Source: Aspidapion aeneum (Eukaryota > Arthropoda > Insecta > Coleoptera > Brentidae). From it: a stretch of DNA of 64,000 nucleotides. Made by a program: the position numbers and the translations under genes. The stretch is taken from the NCBI GenBank assembly GCA_963576565.1, contig OY755039.1:129198140-129262139 (forward strand). Direction: 5' to 3'. The notes beneath the pieces were generated by a model. It saw only the letters and a program-made list of their open reading frames with translations, made no database searches and had not been told where the DNA came from. Shown piece by piece: positions 41,383 to 55,400 of the stretch (positions are counted from its first letter, which is position 1; each line of letters begins with the position of its first letter).

Positions 41383-41471
41383 TGTTTCATATATGTTAAA
41401 TTTTACATTCTTTTTTATCTCTCTGCTCCATAAAATACTGTTAAGACATCCAATAACCTTTTTTGCTTTAA

Positions 41472-42200
41472 CTATTTTTTTTCCAGTTCTTTACAGCCTG
41501 TTCCTGTCTTATCAAATGTGACACTCAAGTATACATACTCATTGCATGGAGATATTACTTGTCCATTGTCTAGTTCTAACTCACTGGATTCGTTTCCAAT
41601 ACATAAGTACTGTGTCTTGTCCACGTTCACTGTTGATCCCCACTTTTGGTATTCTTCCATTAACTTTCTCATCATATACTCCATGTCCTCTTTATCATTA
41701 GCTACAATTACTTGGTCGTCAGCAAACTGTAGTGTGTATATGGTAAATCGGTCGTTAAGTTGTATTCCCATGCCGTGCACTTTCCGTTTCCAGTTTTTTA
41801 GAGCTACTGCGATATATATGTTAAAAAGGGTTGGAGAAATACAACATCCCTGTCTTAAGCCTTTTGTTACCAGGAATTCTTTTGAAAGTCGATTTCCAAT
41901 TTTAATTTTAGATTTTGACCCTTTGTATAGTTCTTTTATCGCTTTTATGTATGTATGATTGATATTAGTCTGCTCTAGCACTGTCCATAGTTTTTCTACT
42001 GGAACGGTATCATATGCTTTTTGTAGGTCCACAAAGGTAACATGAGTCTCTATATTTCTGGCGCTCCTTTTCTCAATTACTTGTTTAAGACAAAAAACAT
42101 TATCACTACAAGATCTGCCTGCACGAAACCCACTTTGCTCTTCTTCTTCTTGTTCATGAAAATCCTTCTCTATTAGATCTCTAAGAATCCTACCGTACAA
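41472..42200 (-). pseudogene. LINE B reverse transcriptase core
   Basis: Blocks SGFRAGRSCSDNVF, FVDLQKAYDTVPVEK (catalytic Asp present; copy A has a changed residue here), GLRQGCCISPTLFNI and FADDQVIVAND. It ends where a run of A bases shifts the frame (LEKK, then stop). Confidence 0.92.
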
Positions 42201-42300
42201 TCTACTGAGAGTACTAGTTACTGAAATTCCTCTGTAATTGTTGCAATCCAGCTTGTTTCCTTTTTTATGTATTGAGGATATGAATGCAATTTTCCAATCA

Positions 42301-42834
42301 TCAGGTACTGGATGTCCGTTTATGCATTGAGATAATATATGTGAGATTTTCGATTATTTTCTCTGATCCATATTTGAGCATTTCAGCATATATTACTCCA
42401 GGTCCGCTAGCTTTTCCGGATTTAAACTTTTGAATACTATTTTTTATCATTTCTTTTTCGATAATTACTTCCTCTCCGTGTACTTCTATGTCTCTTCTCG
42501 GAGAGGCTGCCAGATATTCGGGTCTCGTTTCCTGCAGCAGTCCCTTGTAGTGTTCTGGTTTGATGATCTGGTTGTTTACTTTTTCTTTTGTTGGGTTTTT
42601 TACTGCAGAAATGAATTTCCATACTTCAGAACTCTGCCTACCTCCTACGTGTGTATAGATATCGTGGCATTTGCGCTCGAACAGTTCATTTTTTTCTGTG
42701 CGTATCAAATTTCTCAGCTGTCTTTTGGTTTCCCTGTAGATTTCTAGGTATCTTTGTTCTTTAGTACTGAGCCATTTCAAGTATGTGCGTTTTTTCTCTT
42801 TGACCATTTCCTGTATTTTTTCCGTCCACCACAT
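42301..42834 (-). pseudogene. LINE B linker region and first RT blocks
   Basis: It reads WWTEKIQEMVKEKKRTYLKW, a basic helical linker, then HYKGLLQETRPEYLAASPRR and SGKASGPGVIYAEMLKYGSE, the first reverse-transcriptase block. The frame is lost near 42,330. In copy A the matching linker is broken and mostly unreadable. Confidence 0.88.
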
Positions 42835-43817
42835 CTTCCTGCTATTTCTATTATCTTGGTATCCAACAGGTTCGATGCTGGTTCCTTCAAGCTTTTTATT
42901 ATGTTTGTATATATCTCTTCAAATGAGTGTTCTGTGTTTATTAATTTTTTATCTAATCGGTTCTGATACAATCTTTGAGTACTTTCGATTTCTAGACTTC
43001 TAAAGTTGTATTTTTGATTGACTTCGATGCATTCTAGGTTTTCATTTTCTTCCATACTTTCGTCCTTATGTGTTTTTCTTAAAGGGAATAATATTTTTGC
43101 TTTTGCCAGATGGTGGTCAGATCCACAGGTAATACCACGAAGTGCTCGCACATCATACCACTTTAATTGCGAGTGTTGTCCACCTATAGCATAGTCAATG
43201 ATTGATTTAAGATTTCTTGTTGGCTGAATCCAGGTATATCGATGAATATCCTTATGCCTAAAAAAACCATTATTTATTTTTAGGTTGTGGGTTTCACACA
43301 ATTGCATCAGTCTCAAGCCATTATCATTTGTTACTTCTTCTCCAAATAGTCCTATCACTTTGCTCTGGGTTTGTCTACCAGTTCGGCTATTAAAATCGCC
43401 AAGCATAATTATTTCTCTGGTATTACCGATTTTGGTGATAGTCTCATCAAGTTGGTCAAAGAACAGTTGTTTTGTAGCTACTTTTTCGTCATCTGATGGT
43501 GCGTAGACTGCTATTATGCTTATATTATGACCAAGCATCTTCATGTTCACTCGAAGTATGTTTTCACTAATGCAATCGTAGTCGGTAATCTTATTTTTTA
43601 GGTTTTTCTTTATTAATAAGGATACCCCTCTGGCTGCTCTTCTTTCTTTTGGGACTCTAGTGAATATATGGACGAAATTGCCGACACTATTCGTACCTGT
43701 TCCTTTCTTTTTTGTCTCTGTAAGTGCAATGATATCGATCTTACAATTCTGCACTTCGGTTGCAATAAGGTCCAACTTTTGATTCACTCCCTGTACGTTC
43801 CATGTAGCTATGTTCAT
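42777..43817 (-). pseudogene. LINE B AP-endonuclease
   Basis: It starts at MNIATWNVQG (43817). The motifs TETKKKG, YAPSDDE, GDFNSRTG, TWIQPTRN and GSDHHLAK mirror copy A. It extends about 60 residues further than copy A, through ESTQRLYQNRL, before shifting frame near 42,830, where the next frame (MWWTEKIQEM) takes over. It is the best-preserved endonuclease in the window. Confidence 0.92.
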
Positions 43818-44372
43818 AGTCCTTTGTCTTTGCTTTTTTCGTCTTTGAGAATTTCCATCTGTTGCTCCGAGGCTTTGTTTAGGCTTTTTGGTAATTGCTT
43901 TGTTTTACAATTATTAGAGAACCAGTCTAATGCCTCAACCCCCTACTTGGAGGGCCAGGATTTTTAATCAAGGTTTTTCTCCTCTAGCCTTTGACGAGCC
44001 AACGCCATACTGTAAGGCAACAGCTGTCTTTTATACTATCCCTAAAAGAAAGGGTTGCCACCTACGCTATGATCACCGTACCGAGGTCCATTCTCTCCGC
44101 CTTTCATATCGATGTGGTCTTCTCCCGTAACCCGGGAAAGGGACCCTAGACAGGTGCTAACTCTCCGGGTCGGAGAGTACCTGGAATCTACGGAGGGCAG
44201 GGGTCGATTCATTTCCCCTGATAGACATCTGACGAGGTCTACCCGTACCCCCTATTATCTTTCTATAATTAGTCAAAATTAAAAAAGGTAAAAGCTCTTG
44301 GATCAAAGACATCGCAAAAGTTTAAACAGAAAACTATTTTATTACTTAAAATTAAAATATTTTTCCAAACCC

Positions 44373-44735
44373 TGTAAAAAGGAATGAAATCATAACAAAA
44401 ACATTTCATGTTAAAAGAAGCAAAGTACACGAAAATGGTATTCCGTAAAAAGAATTGAGATAAAAGTATCAACAAATTTCAAAATTAAAGGTTCTTACTA
44501 GATTGATAATATATTTTTTTAAAACTTTACGGCTGCCAGTTCTGCACCGTGCAAGTCAAACAAGTTTGGTTGTAATAGCAAAGTTAAAAAAAACATTTCC
44601 AAACTAGTAAGAACATTTCATTTTGAAATTTGTATTGGAGAACTTGGCTATACTGTTGTCAATTCTTTTTACGGAAGACCATTTTCACATACTTTGGCTT
44701 CTTTTTACATAAAATGCTTTTGTTATGATTCTATA
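44373..44735. mobile_element. Inverted pair of repeat T (possible MITE)
   Basis: The left arm (44373-44500) carries GAATGAAATCATAACAAAAA and AATTGAGATAAAAGTA, ending AGGTTCTTACTAG. The right arm (about 44603-44735) begins CTAGTAAGAACATTTC and carries CTTTGGCTTC and TTTTGTTATGATT. Arms of ~130 bp around a ~100-bp centre form a long palindrome. Confidence 0.7.
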
Positions 44736-45067
44736 TTTTAAAAAATGTACACCTGTGTCAATTAGGGCTTTACAGCAGCAAAATTTCGGTGACATATTGA
44801 ATATCTCAGCCCCCGTCAAAATTTCCGGGTGGCAAACGAAATATTCGGATTTACCGTGGAAAGGAATTGACCATTTGCGAAAAAGTAATAAAAATGCCTC
44901 TAGAAGGTTAGGGCTGCTAAAGTGGCATCAATCGGATTTTTTAAAAAGAGTTTACTAAAATTAGTAATTAAATAGGCAACAAGTGTTTTACACTTTAAGT
45001 GAAAACTCCGATTTGGAAATCTGACTTTTATGGAATGGAATTTTAATATGTGCATTTTTTATTTCAG

Positions 45068-45943
45068 ATCGGAGCACCCAGCAGCACAATGCCGTACAAA
45101 CGGCTATTACTTGTCCTCTACGTGTTAGACTGCTGGAATCCAATAAGCTCAGATGACTGGACAAAACAGTGCAACACATTATGTTCGTGTATCTTTAAAA
45201 ATGGCAAAGCCATGGCGAATTGTACGCGAAAAAATTTTACCAGGATACCCAAGAATCTCGGTGATGAAATACGAATAGTAGACTTTTCATACAATCAAAT
45301 TTATAATCTAAATGATAATGAATTCGCGCTTAACTACAAAAATTTACATAGCATTAAATTGGAGAGTTGTTTCATAGAGTCAATACATGAAGGTGCTTTT
45401 AGAGACTTGGGTGTTTTAACCTTTTTAGATTTATCACACAATAAAATTAGAACCATTAAGAAGAATACTTTTACACATACTGGAAGACTGGCTCAACTAT
45501 TTCTAAGTTACAACCTCATAAAATTTCTAGACGAAGGTTTAATCGCAAATTTAAGTTTTCTACAAGAAGTGCGATTGGATAATAATTTAATCGAAGCTAT
45601 CCATGAAAGAACGTTTACAAATCTAACAAAAATCAAGTACCTGTTTTTAAACAATAATAAAATTAAAACAATCACGTTTGATATAAAAATAAACCTTCCA
45701 AGTTTGATGAGCTTAGACTTATTTGAGAATCCATGGGTATGCGATTGTCATCTTCAGACATTCCGCGAATCTGTTTTAAGCAACACCTTGATTACAAAAG
45801 ACACCATCTGCAGAGAACCACCCTATCTGGATGGCAGCAAATGGACAGATAATGTGGTTTTCGCTTGTGCTCCCAATATTTTGGAACCTGAAATGTCCGC
45901 TCAGGTTTTTGGAGGAAGTGATAATGTCACTTTCGTCTGTAAG
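45068..45943 (+). CDS. Kekkon-like LRR-Ig receptor, first coding exon
   Basis: The coding part is 45089-45943 (285 codons). TTTTTTATTTCAG ends a likely upstream intron at 45067. The ATG at 45089 follows 21 bases of 5' leader and opens a signal peptide (LLLVLYVLDCW). An earlier in-frame ATG at 45050 lies inside the intron's polypyrimidine tract. Domains: LRR N-cap with Cys 28, 32, 34 and 45; five to six leucine-rich repeats at about 61-205 (FLDLSHNKI, VRLDNNLI, YLFLNNNKI); LRR C-cap NPWVCDC with Cys 218, 220, 241 and 260; then SDNVTFVCK, the first Cys strand of an Ig domain. Five N-glycosylation sequons are visible. The exon ends AAG|GTATGT, phase 0. Kekkon proteins are insect membrane proteins with LRRs and one Ig domain that modulate signalling in neurons and epithelia. 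The rest of the Ig, the membrane helix and cytoplasmic tail must be downstream; I did not find them. Confidence 0.88.
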
Positions 45944-46190
45944 GTATGTAGTTTTCAGTTTCTAAACAACAACAAATTTAAATCAAGTTTGATGTAAAAA
46001 TAGACCTAATTTTCATGAGCTTGAACATATCCTAGAATCTTGATTTGTGCAAGCGCTAGAGGTAGTTGACTAATGGATTCTAGCTGAGAATTGGTCACAA
46101 ATTAACGATCTGGACGTTGTTAAGCCAGTTTTTGGTCCAATTTTTCCCTCCTCCCTAAATTTTTATTAGTTTTATAGTTTTAGCTGCAAA
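45944..46190 (+). other. Start of downstream intron
   Basis: GTATGT at 45944 is a consensus 5' splice site. The following sequence carries stops in the coding frame (the frame closes at 45997) and loses all similarity to an Ig domain. Confidence 0.75.
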
Positions 46191-46195
46191 AAACC

Positions 46196-48316
46196 CCAAA
46201 TGAGACTAAAATTCTTAGGGAAAAATATTTAACCTTTATTGTAGACAATAACGATAATTAACGATATATAAGTCAATGGGGTACGACCAATGACAAACTC
46301 TCCAGCGGTGTCCGTTTATTGAAGTAATGTAAAAAAATCGCACCGAACCGAACCAAACCCTCAAAAACCCCCCAGACCTCCCAAAACCTGAGATTTTAAG
46401 GTTTTCTTCAAATTTTCTTAAAAACTAAGCTTCTTATCAAATTTGCTTTTTAACAACGTATTAGTTAGTGGTTTACGACCACAAACTCTTCAGCGGCGTC
46501 CGTTTATTGAGGTGATGTAAAAAAATGAAAAAAGGAAACATGTTTATTAAATAATTTACCCGATTTTCTTGAAAACTAACCTCTTTCTCAAAAATTCTGA
46601 CCTATAGTCAATTGTAGACAGTGGTGGTAAGATTATTTTTTTTATAACAATTTAGGGTCGTCCGTATGTTCCATTTTTTCAATTTTCTCAAAAACTAAGC
46701 TTTTTGGGAAAAAAATATTTTACACTTTATTGTAGAAAATGAAATTATCTTTTTAACAAAGTGTAAGCTAGTGCGGTTAGACTAATACCAAACTTTCCAG
46801 CGGCGTCCGTTTATTAAGAAAATGTAAAAAAACAACATGTTTGTTACAGGTTTTACCCGATTATCTTAAAAACCAAGCCTTCTATAAAAAATCATGTTTT
46901 ATAGTCGATTGTAGACAATCAAATTTAGTAAGATTTAGCTTTCAATTAAAACTTCACAGGCGTCCGTAAATAAAATCAATTTTTACAAATCAGCAAACAA
47001 TTTAATTTTTTTACAGGTTTTATCCAATTTCCTCAGAAACTAAGCCCAATTGAAACAAATGTGTTCCAAACTTTATTGTAGAAAATAGAATTCCCTTTTT
47101 ACGGATACGTAAGTCAGTGAGGTTTGGTTAATCACAAAATCTTCAGCGACGTTCGTATATAAGAGTCATATAAAACAAAAAAAAAACATGTTTTTTGCAT
47201 GTTTTACCCGTTTTTCCAAAAAAACTAAGCTTTTTATAAGAAATATGCCAAAAAGCTTATTTGTAGCAAATAAAATTTTCTTTTAAATGATGTATAACTT
47301 GGTAGGAATAATTTCATTTTTAAACCTTCAGGGGCGTCCGTAAATAAAATAAATTTTTAAAAATTAACAAATGAAGCACCACACTATAGCCGCCATCTGC
47401 ATTGATAGTCTTTGCACCCCTCGTACCTCCCCACCCTCCCTTCCAAGCCGCCTCCACACAAGAAAAAGATGAAACTCCCCCGAAAAAAGATTCTAGGTAC
47501 GGCTCTAGCAGCAAAGGTGATCCCTCCTACTCACCTCTTCTCTACATCCTGCGTCATAATTTTATAGGTAGGGTTAGATGGATGAGAGAGGGGATGGCCT
47601 ACTAGCGCCACTGATTCAAATTTTAAGGATCTTAAAAAAAATCGAAACAAAATTAATTTGTTTGGTGATTTTTAAACATTAATTTAATTTACGGACGTCT
47701 CAAAAGTTTTAAAAATTAAACTTTTCTTACCTTGTTATACATCGTTTAAAAGGAAATTTTATTTTATACAATCAAGAAATAAAGACATTTTTGTTTTTTT
47801 GGAGAATCGGGTGACAAAAATGTTTTTATTTATTTATTTCTTAATTAACCTTCATTTACGGACGTCGCTGGAGAGTTTGTCAGCCATCAAACCCTACTAA
47901 CTTAAAGATCGTAAGAAAGGTAATTTTACTTTCTACAACAAAGTTAGAAACACTTCTTTTTGATTGGCTTAGTTTCTAAGAAAATTGGACAAAACCTGTA
48001 ACAAAATTACTTTGTTTATTGATTTGTAAAAATTGATTTTATTTACGGACGCCTGTGAAGTTTTATTCTGAAGATAAATCTTACCTTGTGGTACAGTGTT
48101 TAAAAGGAATTTTTATTGTCGATAATCGACTATAGAACAGACTTTTTGATAGAGGACTTGGTTTTTAAGATAATCTTGCAGAACGTGTGACAAACATGTA
48201 GTTTGTTAAATTGTTACATTTTCTCAAAAAACGGACACCGCTGGAGAGTTTGCTGTTAGTCTGATTGCACCAACTTATACACTGTTAAAAAGGGAATTTC
48301 ATTTTCTACGAGACTA
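46196..48316. mobile_element. Foldback-like inverted tandem-repeat element
   Basis: Plus-oriented units of the family at 1-950 occupy 46196-47365 (cores at about 46309, 46497, 46659, 46804, 46961, 47150 and 47335). A C-rich unique spacer (47366-47640) follows, then the same units inverted (47641-48316; inverted cores at about 47691, 47858, 48045 and 48231). Thus both arms are tandem arrays in opposite orientation, the architecture of Foldback elements. No transposase was seen. It sits in the putative intron of the LRR-Ig gene. Confidence 0.75.
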
Positions 48317-51104
<2,788 letters not shown>

Positions 51105-51235
51105 GGCGCAACAAAAAAGTTTCAAAATCATCTGAAACGCAAAGATATATAAAAAATTTTGAAATCGGAGCAACTTTTTTTTTTCTTGAAAAAATTAGGA
51201 TCGCCATAGCTCACACTAGTACATGTGTGAGCTAA
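51105..51235 (+). mobile_element. Hairpin-ended repeat H, copy 2 end
   Basis: GGAGCAAC, a T run, TTGAAAAAATTAGGATCGCC and the perfect hairpin TAGCTCACAC ... GTGTGAGCTA (about 51207-51234) are the reverse complement of the left end at 30585-30665. The internal ~118-bp units seen there are absent; the AGAC array lies in that place. Confidence 0.65.
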
Positions 51236-51314
51236 AAGTAATGAGTGTGATTTATGATACTAAAGGAAATCTTACGCTTATTTCAAAAATAAAATGAATT
51301 CAATTCAATACGAA

Positions 51315-51545
51315 AAAAAAGATCTCAAAAACTAAAAGTGACAGGCAAAATTTCATTTGACAGTTACGTTCTCAATGAACAAACTATAAAAAAGCAATTT
51401 ATACCGAAAATAAATTTTTATAAATTAAAAAGTTATAGGCCCGCTCCTACAATTCAAACTTATCACAAACACTCCCCCCCCCCTAGCTCAAAAGCGGCTG
51501 GTAATATAAAGATGCGGCTTTCACTTTTATAAAGAACCCTGTACC
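51315..51545 (+). repeat. Decayed arm of the 2494-3701 MITE family
   Basis: It follows the right arm of that MITE in order: ATCTCAAAAACTAA, GTGACAG, AAAAAGTTATAGGCCC, CCCCTAGCTCAAA, ATGCGG and TTTCACT, then ACCCTGTACC. Similarity is patchy. No opposite arm is recognisable. Confidence 0.55.
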
Positions 51546-51549
51546 TACT

Positions 51550-52385
51550 TCATCATCAAACCAAGCACACCTCTCAATCCCCTCCCCTCCCATGTATAAA
51601 TAAAGGAAGCGCCGTCGTTGAAAATCACGGAATAGACCATCCCGACACTGATGGTTTCTATAACTGAAAATAAAATCAAAATACGCCAATAAAAATAATT
51701 TAATTAAATATTTCTGCAAAGATCTGCCACATTATTTTTAGGTCATTGTTTATTATTTATGAAATATAACACAAATAAATAAAAATTTAATTTTTTAAAA
51801 GCATATTTAATTTTGGATTCTCGTGGATGACAATCATCGAAACGGTTAATTTAAAATAACTAATTTATTAACTCAAAACAAGCCATCCATTTTGTATAAA
51901 TATTTACGCCTAATATTATTTATGAAAGCATCAAAAATGTATTAATCAAAATTACTGTTAAAATAGCCGGTAAGTTTAACTTTCCATTTATTTTCCGTTT
52001 AAAAAGCAAATAAATGATTTTTTTAAATTTATATTATTCCTTAAACTGCAATCATTTGTTTAAAAAATTGAAACACTCATTAAGTCCCGCTTAAAACCGT
52101 TTAAACTATTCAAAAACTTGTGCACTCTAATTATCTATTATATTAGACTTCTTTTAACCTATGATTATTGTTCTGTAGTCTTTTGTTTTAACATACTTAG
52201 GTAGCAATGGGGTTCGGTGGCAGTGTCCACAGTTTCACAAAAGACTTCAACTCGTTGTTCTAAATAATAACAATTAAAAAGGTTTTAGGGGTTTGCGTAC
52301 TCACTGGCGAGCTGGAACTGTAAGTGCAACCCTATTCGCTCTGTCGATATCGGCTAACTGCGAGCGGCTCGAAGTGTGCTGGTTA
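51550..52385. other. No gene seen
   Basis: AT-rich. The region around 52200-52385 is less AT-rich but has no recognisable exon. Confidence 0.3.
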
Positions 52386-52390
52386 GTGTT

Positions 52391-52463
52391 GCCGCGAGAC
52401 GAAACGAGTCTCGTTATTTGAGATAACATGAGTCTCTCGTCTCGTCTCGCTGTAACAAAACGG
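52391..52463. mobile_element. Small hairpin MITE, hAT-like ends
   Basis: TAGTGTTGCCGCGAGACGA is mirrored loosely by TCGTCTCGCTGTAACAAAA. The inner arms GAGTCTCGTTAT and ATAACATGAGTCTC pair. The AGTGTTGCC start recalls the hAT elements at 5230 and 9926, but the right end is decayed and no 8-bp duplication was found. Confidence 0.5.
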
Positions 52464-52469
52464 GATTTG

Positions 52470-55400
52470 AGCATAAATGGTATTTTTGCCATTTATAAGT
52501 TTTTAAAGATTTTTAATTAAATATTGTTTTGACATCAACAAGCATTAATTATATGCAAGACTAGGTTAAGATTAAGTAAAATTTATGGCAACTCGGCGAC
52601 TTGTTTTTAGGCATGTTTTCAGGTTCGCTGTATTTTAATAAAAGTTGTATTCGGCTAATATGTCCTTTGAGCCACTAACATCAAAATAATTCTTATTTTG
52701 TAACTGGAAACAAATTTTAAACTATTTTCAATTAAAAAAGAAACACACTGTAAGATTTAAACTTTACCGAATTTCTAAATCCACGCATCTTTGAATTGCG
52801 GTGGTATTTTGTCTCTTTGTCTTTCTCGCCAATGCGAGGGAGCTTGAGATTCAGACCACGGCAGCCAAGAGTGTCTGTAGAGAAGAGTGGTGGAAGAAAT
52901 CCGTTAAAGAAAGCTTAGATTTAGACCAATCAGCTAGCGACAAACTGAGAATGTCTAGAGAGCGGGGTATTGAAACTTTCGAAAGACGTCAGGGATTTTA
53001 CTCTTTAGTTTGCTTTTGCCTGGTGCACTTTCATTCACACTTCTTAAGGGGGGTTTTATTTCAACTGGGGAAATTTATCAATTATTTTAACATTGTATAA
53101 AACTGTTAACTTTAGTATTCATAATTATTTTGGTCTTTCCTTTTAGAGTTTATTGATTGTAAAGTCATTAATTATTACTGTTTCCAGTGTTTTGAAATAA
53201 TGTGTTTAACTGTTTTATGGTTTTTTATCAACAAAATACAAACCATTCGTTGCCCTAAAATCGGCATTTTTAATTAATAACATATCCCAAACCTAAACAG
53301 TAATATTAAGTAAATTAAACAGTTGATTGAATAGTTTCACTCATTCAATCAACGTTTAAGATGTTGATAAATATATATATTTACAACAAATATATAAAAG
53401 GTTTATAAAGCCTAAAAGTTTAAGAAGTGTAAATATTTGAATATGAAAGTTCAATGGTAGTAAAAATTTGATATTTAAATAATAAATATTAGAAGTGAAA
53501 GTGTGAAGCTGCAAGAAGAAAATTGAAAAGGTATGTATGATTATCCTATTAGTTATACATTTGAGAAAAACGTTTATAGCATACTTTTCCTCCAAGAACC
53601 GCCAAATTCCCTTTCGAGATCGTGTAAATTTAGTAACATAGTAACATTTAATCTTTTTATAATTTATATAAGTTGTAGCCTAAGTTGGTAGCTTACAGCC
53701 TTTAAGCCTTTGCCACTTGAGGTGACAGTATCACTGTCACACACACAGGCCACTGATACAAAGTGGTGTCAGTAGTTCAGGGTAATTTAGTTTTTGGAAA
53801 ATTTGTGAAAAATTTTGGAAAATTTGAAAAAAAAAATTGAAAAATTTGTGAAAATTTTATGTTGAAAGTTTGAGAAAAACTCAGTAGTACTTTAGTTAAC
53901 CCATTGGTAGTATTTTGTTGGAAAAACTAAAGGAAATTTTTGTAAAATTGTTCGTTTAAAAAGAAATAGTCTTGTCTAGTTTTTGAAAACCAAAACTAAT
54001 TTGTTGGAAGATGTGCCATAACTGTTTTTCGTTGTTTAATTTACTAACGTTATAATCTGTGTTACAATTATTTTATGAATTTTTTAATATTTTTGAATAT
54101 TTTTTTGTCCTTGAATCAGTAAATACAAGGAAAATGTCAATGTCATGACAATGTTTCTATTGATATATGATCACTTTAAATTTTTAAAAGATAAATTGGT
54201 AGAATATTTTTTATTGAAAAGTTAAGTTTAAATACTATCCAAATATGCCAGCAAATAAAATGCTCTCCATTTCTATCTGGAGGACGGATTCTCCAGCATG
54301 CGAAAGGATCAACCTTTTGCCTTAAAGCTTTACTGAACTCTAGATTTGAGTTATAACTCCAAAACTCGTTGGTAAACTTTAACATTGTTCCATCAAAACA
54401 TTATTTAAACAAAATGGATAAAAGAGTCCATTATTTTGTCTTAATTGTAGCACAGTGTTGTTAAAATAAAGTCTCATTAAACTTATCATTCTCTTGCCAT
54501 TAAAAGCCTATTTTGTCTTTCTAGCTGAATTTTTTTAAGAATCTTTTATTAAAAACACCAAAAAGGAGTCCATTGCAACTCTTTATTTTTGATTAGTTGG
54601 CTAAAACAATAATTGCCAACCCTTCCTCTGATAAACCACTGATTTTTTTAGAAGACACCCGTCAAATATAACTAAGGGAGGATATTTTTTTATTTATTTT
54701 ATTGCATTAATAACAGTTTTTTTTTGTTTTTTTTTGAACCATTAAACCTTTTTTATTGATATTTAATAACATTTTTTGTTTAAATAATACAAAAATTTAT
54801 GTTAAGTCATTATAACATTGTTTTTATAAGTATTTTTCTTCGTAGATATCGATATTTCTACTTTATTTTGGTTTTATTCTTTGTTTAATACCTAAAACTT
54901 CATTTGGCAAAAAGTACCTAAGCCAAATTATTTGACCATCTAAGTATCCAAAATGGTGTAATTAATTAATCTCAAGTAATTTTCCATTGATATTGCATCA
55001 TAACTTTAAAATTTATAATTTCTAACTACTTTTTCCATGCAAACGTTCATCTCTCATAAATTTGTGCTACAGTGTCTGGTCAGGATAAACTCAAAAAACA
55101 GACCTAGCTACTAGCAATATCTTGTATAGAATATGTGATAGATATTTTTTGTTGTCATTTTTGTACTCTCTATATCATACATATATGATTGAGATTTATC
55201 AGTTCAAACTATAAGTAAGCAACCACGTAGTATTTTCAAATTTTATGTTTTTATATTTCCAGATTTTCAAAATGTATTTTATTTTCCAAACTACACACAA
55301 GTTTCTTTTTGGAAAATAAACATGACTAACTGATTTCTTTGTATCTCAGTAACAACTTTGTCGATTATGAGAAATTTCTTTATTATAAGGTCCACAAGTA

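Larger units (their letters stand above)
40922..44266 (-). mobile_element. RTE-like LINE, copy B, near full length
   Basis: TCTTTCTAT flanks it on both sides (40922-40930 and 44258-44266), a 9-bp target duplication. The body (about 3.33 kb) includes a 440-bp less AT-rich 5' leader (43818-44257) that copies A and C lack. It carries endonuclease, reverse transcriptase and C-terminal domains with several frameshifts. Its 3' tail is A-rich with a TAAAAA-like period, not the (GTA)n of copies A and C. Confidence 0.9.

Noticed and set aside
45050..45088. ATG at 45050 as the start of the LRR-Ig protein
   Set aside because: It falls in the polypyrimidine tract of a good 3' splice site; the ATG at 45089 gives a proper signal peptide.
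52801..53100. 99-codon frame with hydrophobic start as a secreted protein
   Set aside because: Starts from GTG, has no homology I recognise, and ends in AT-rich sequence.
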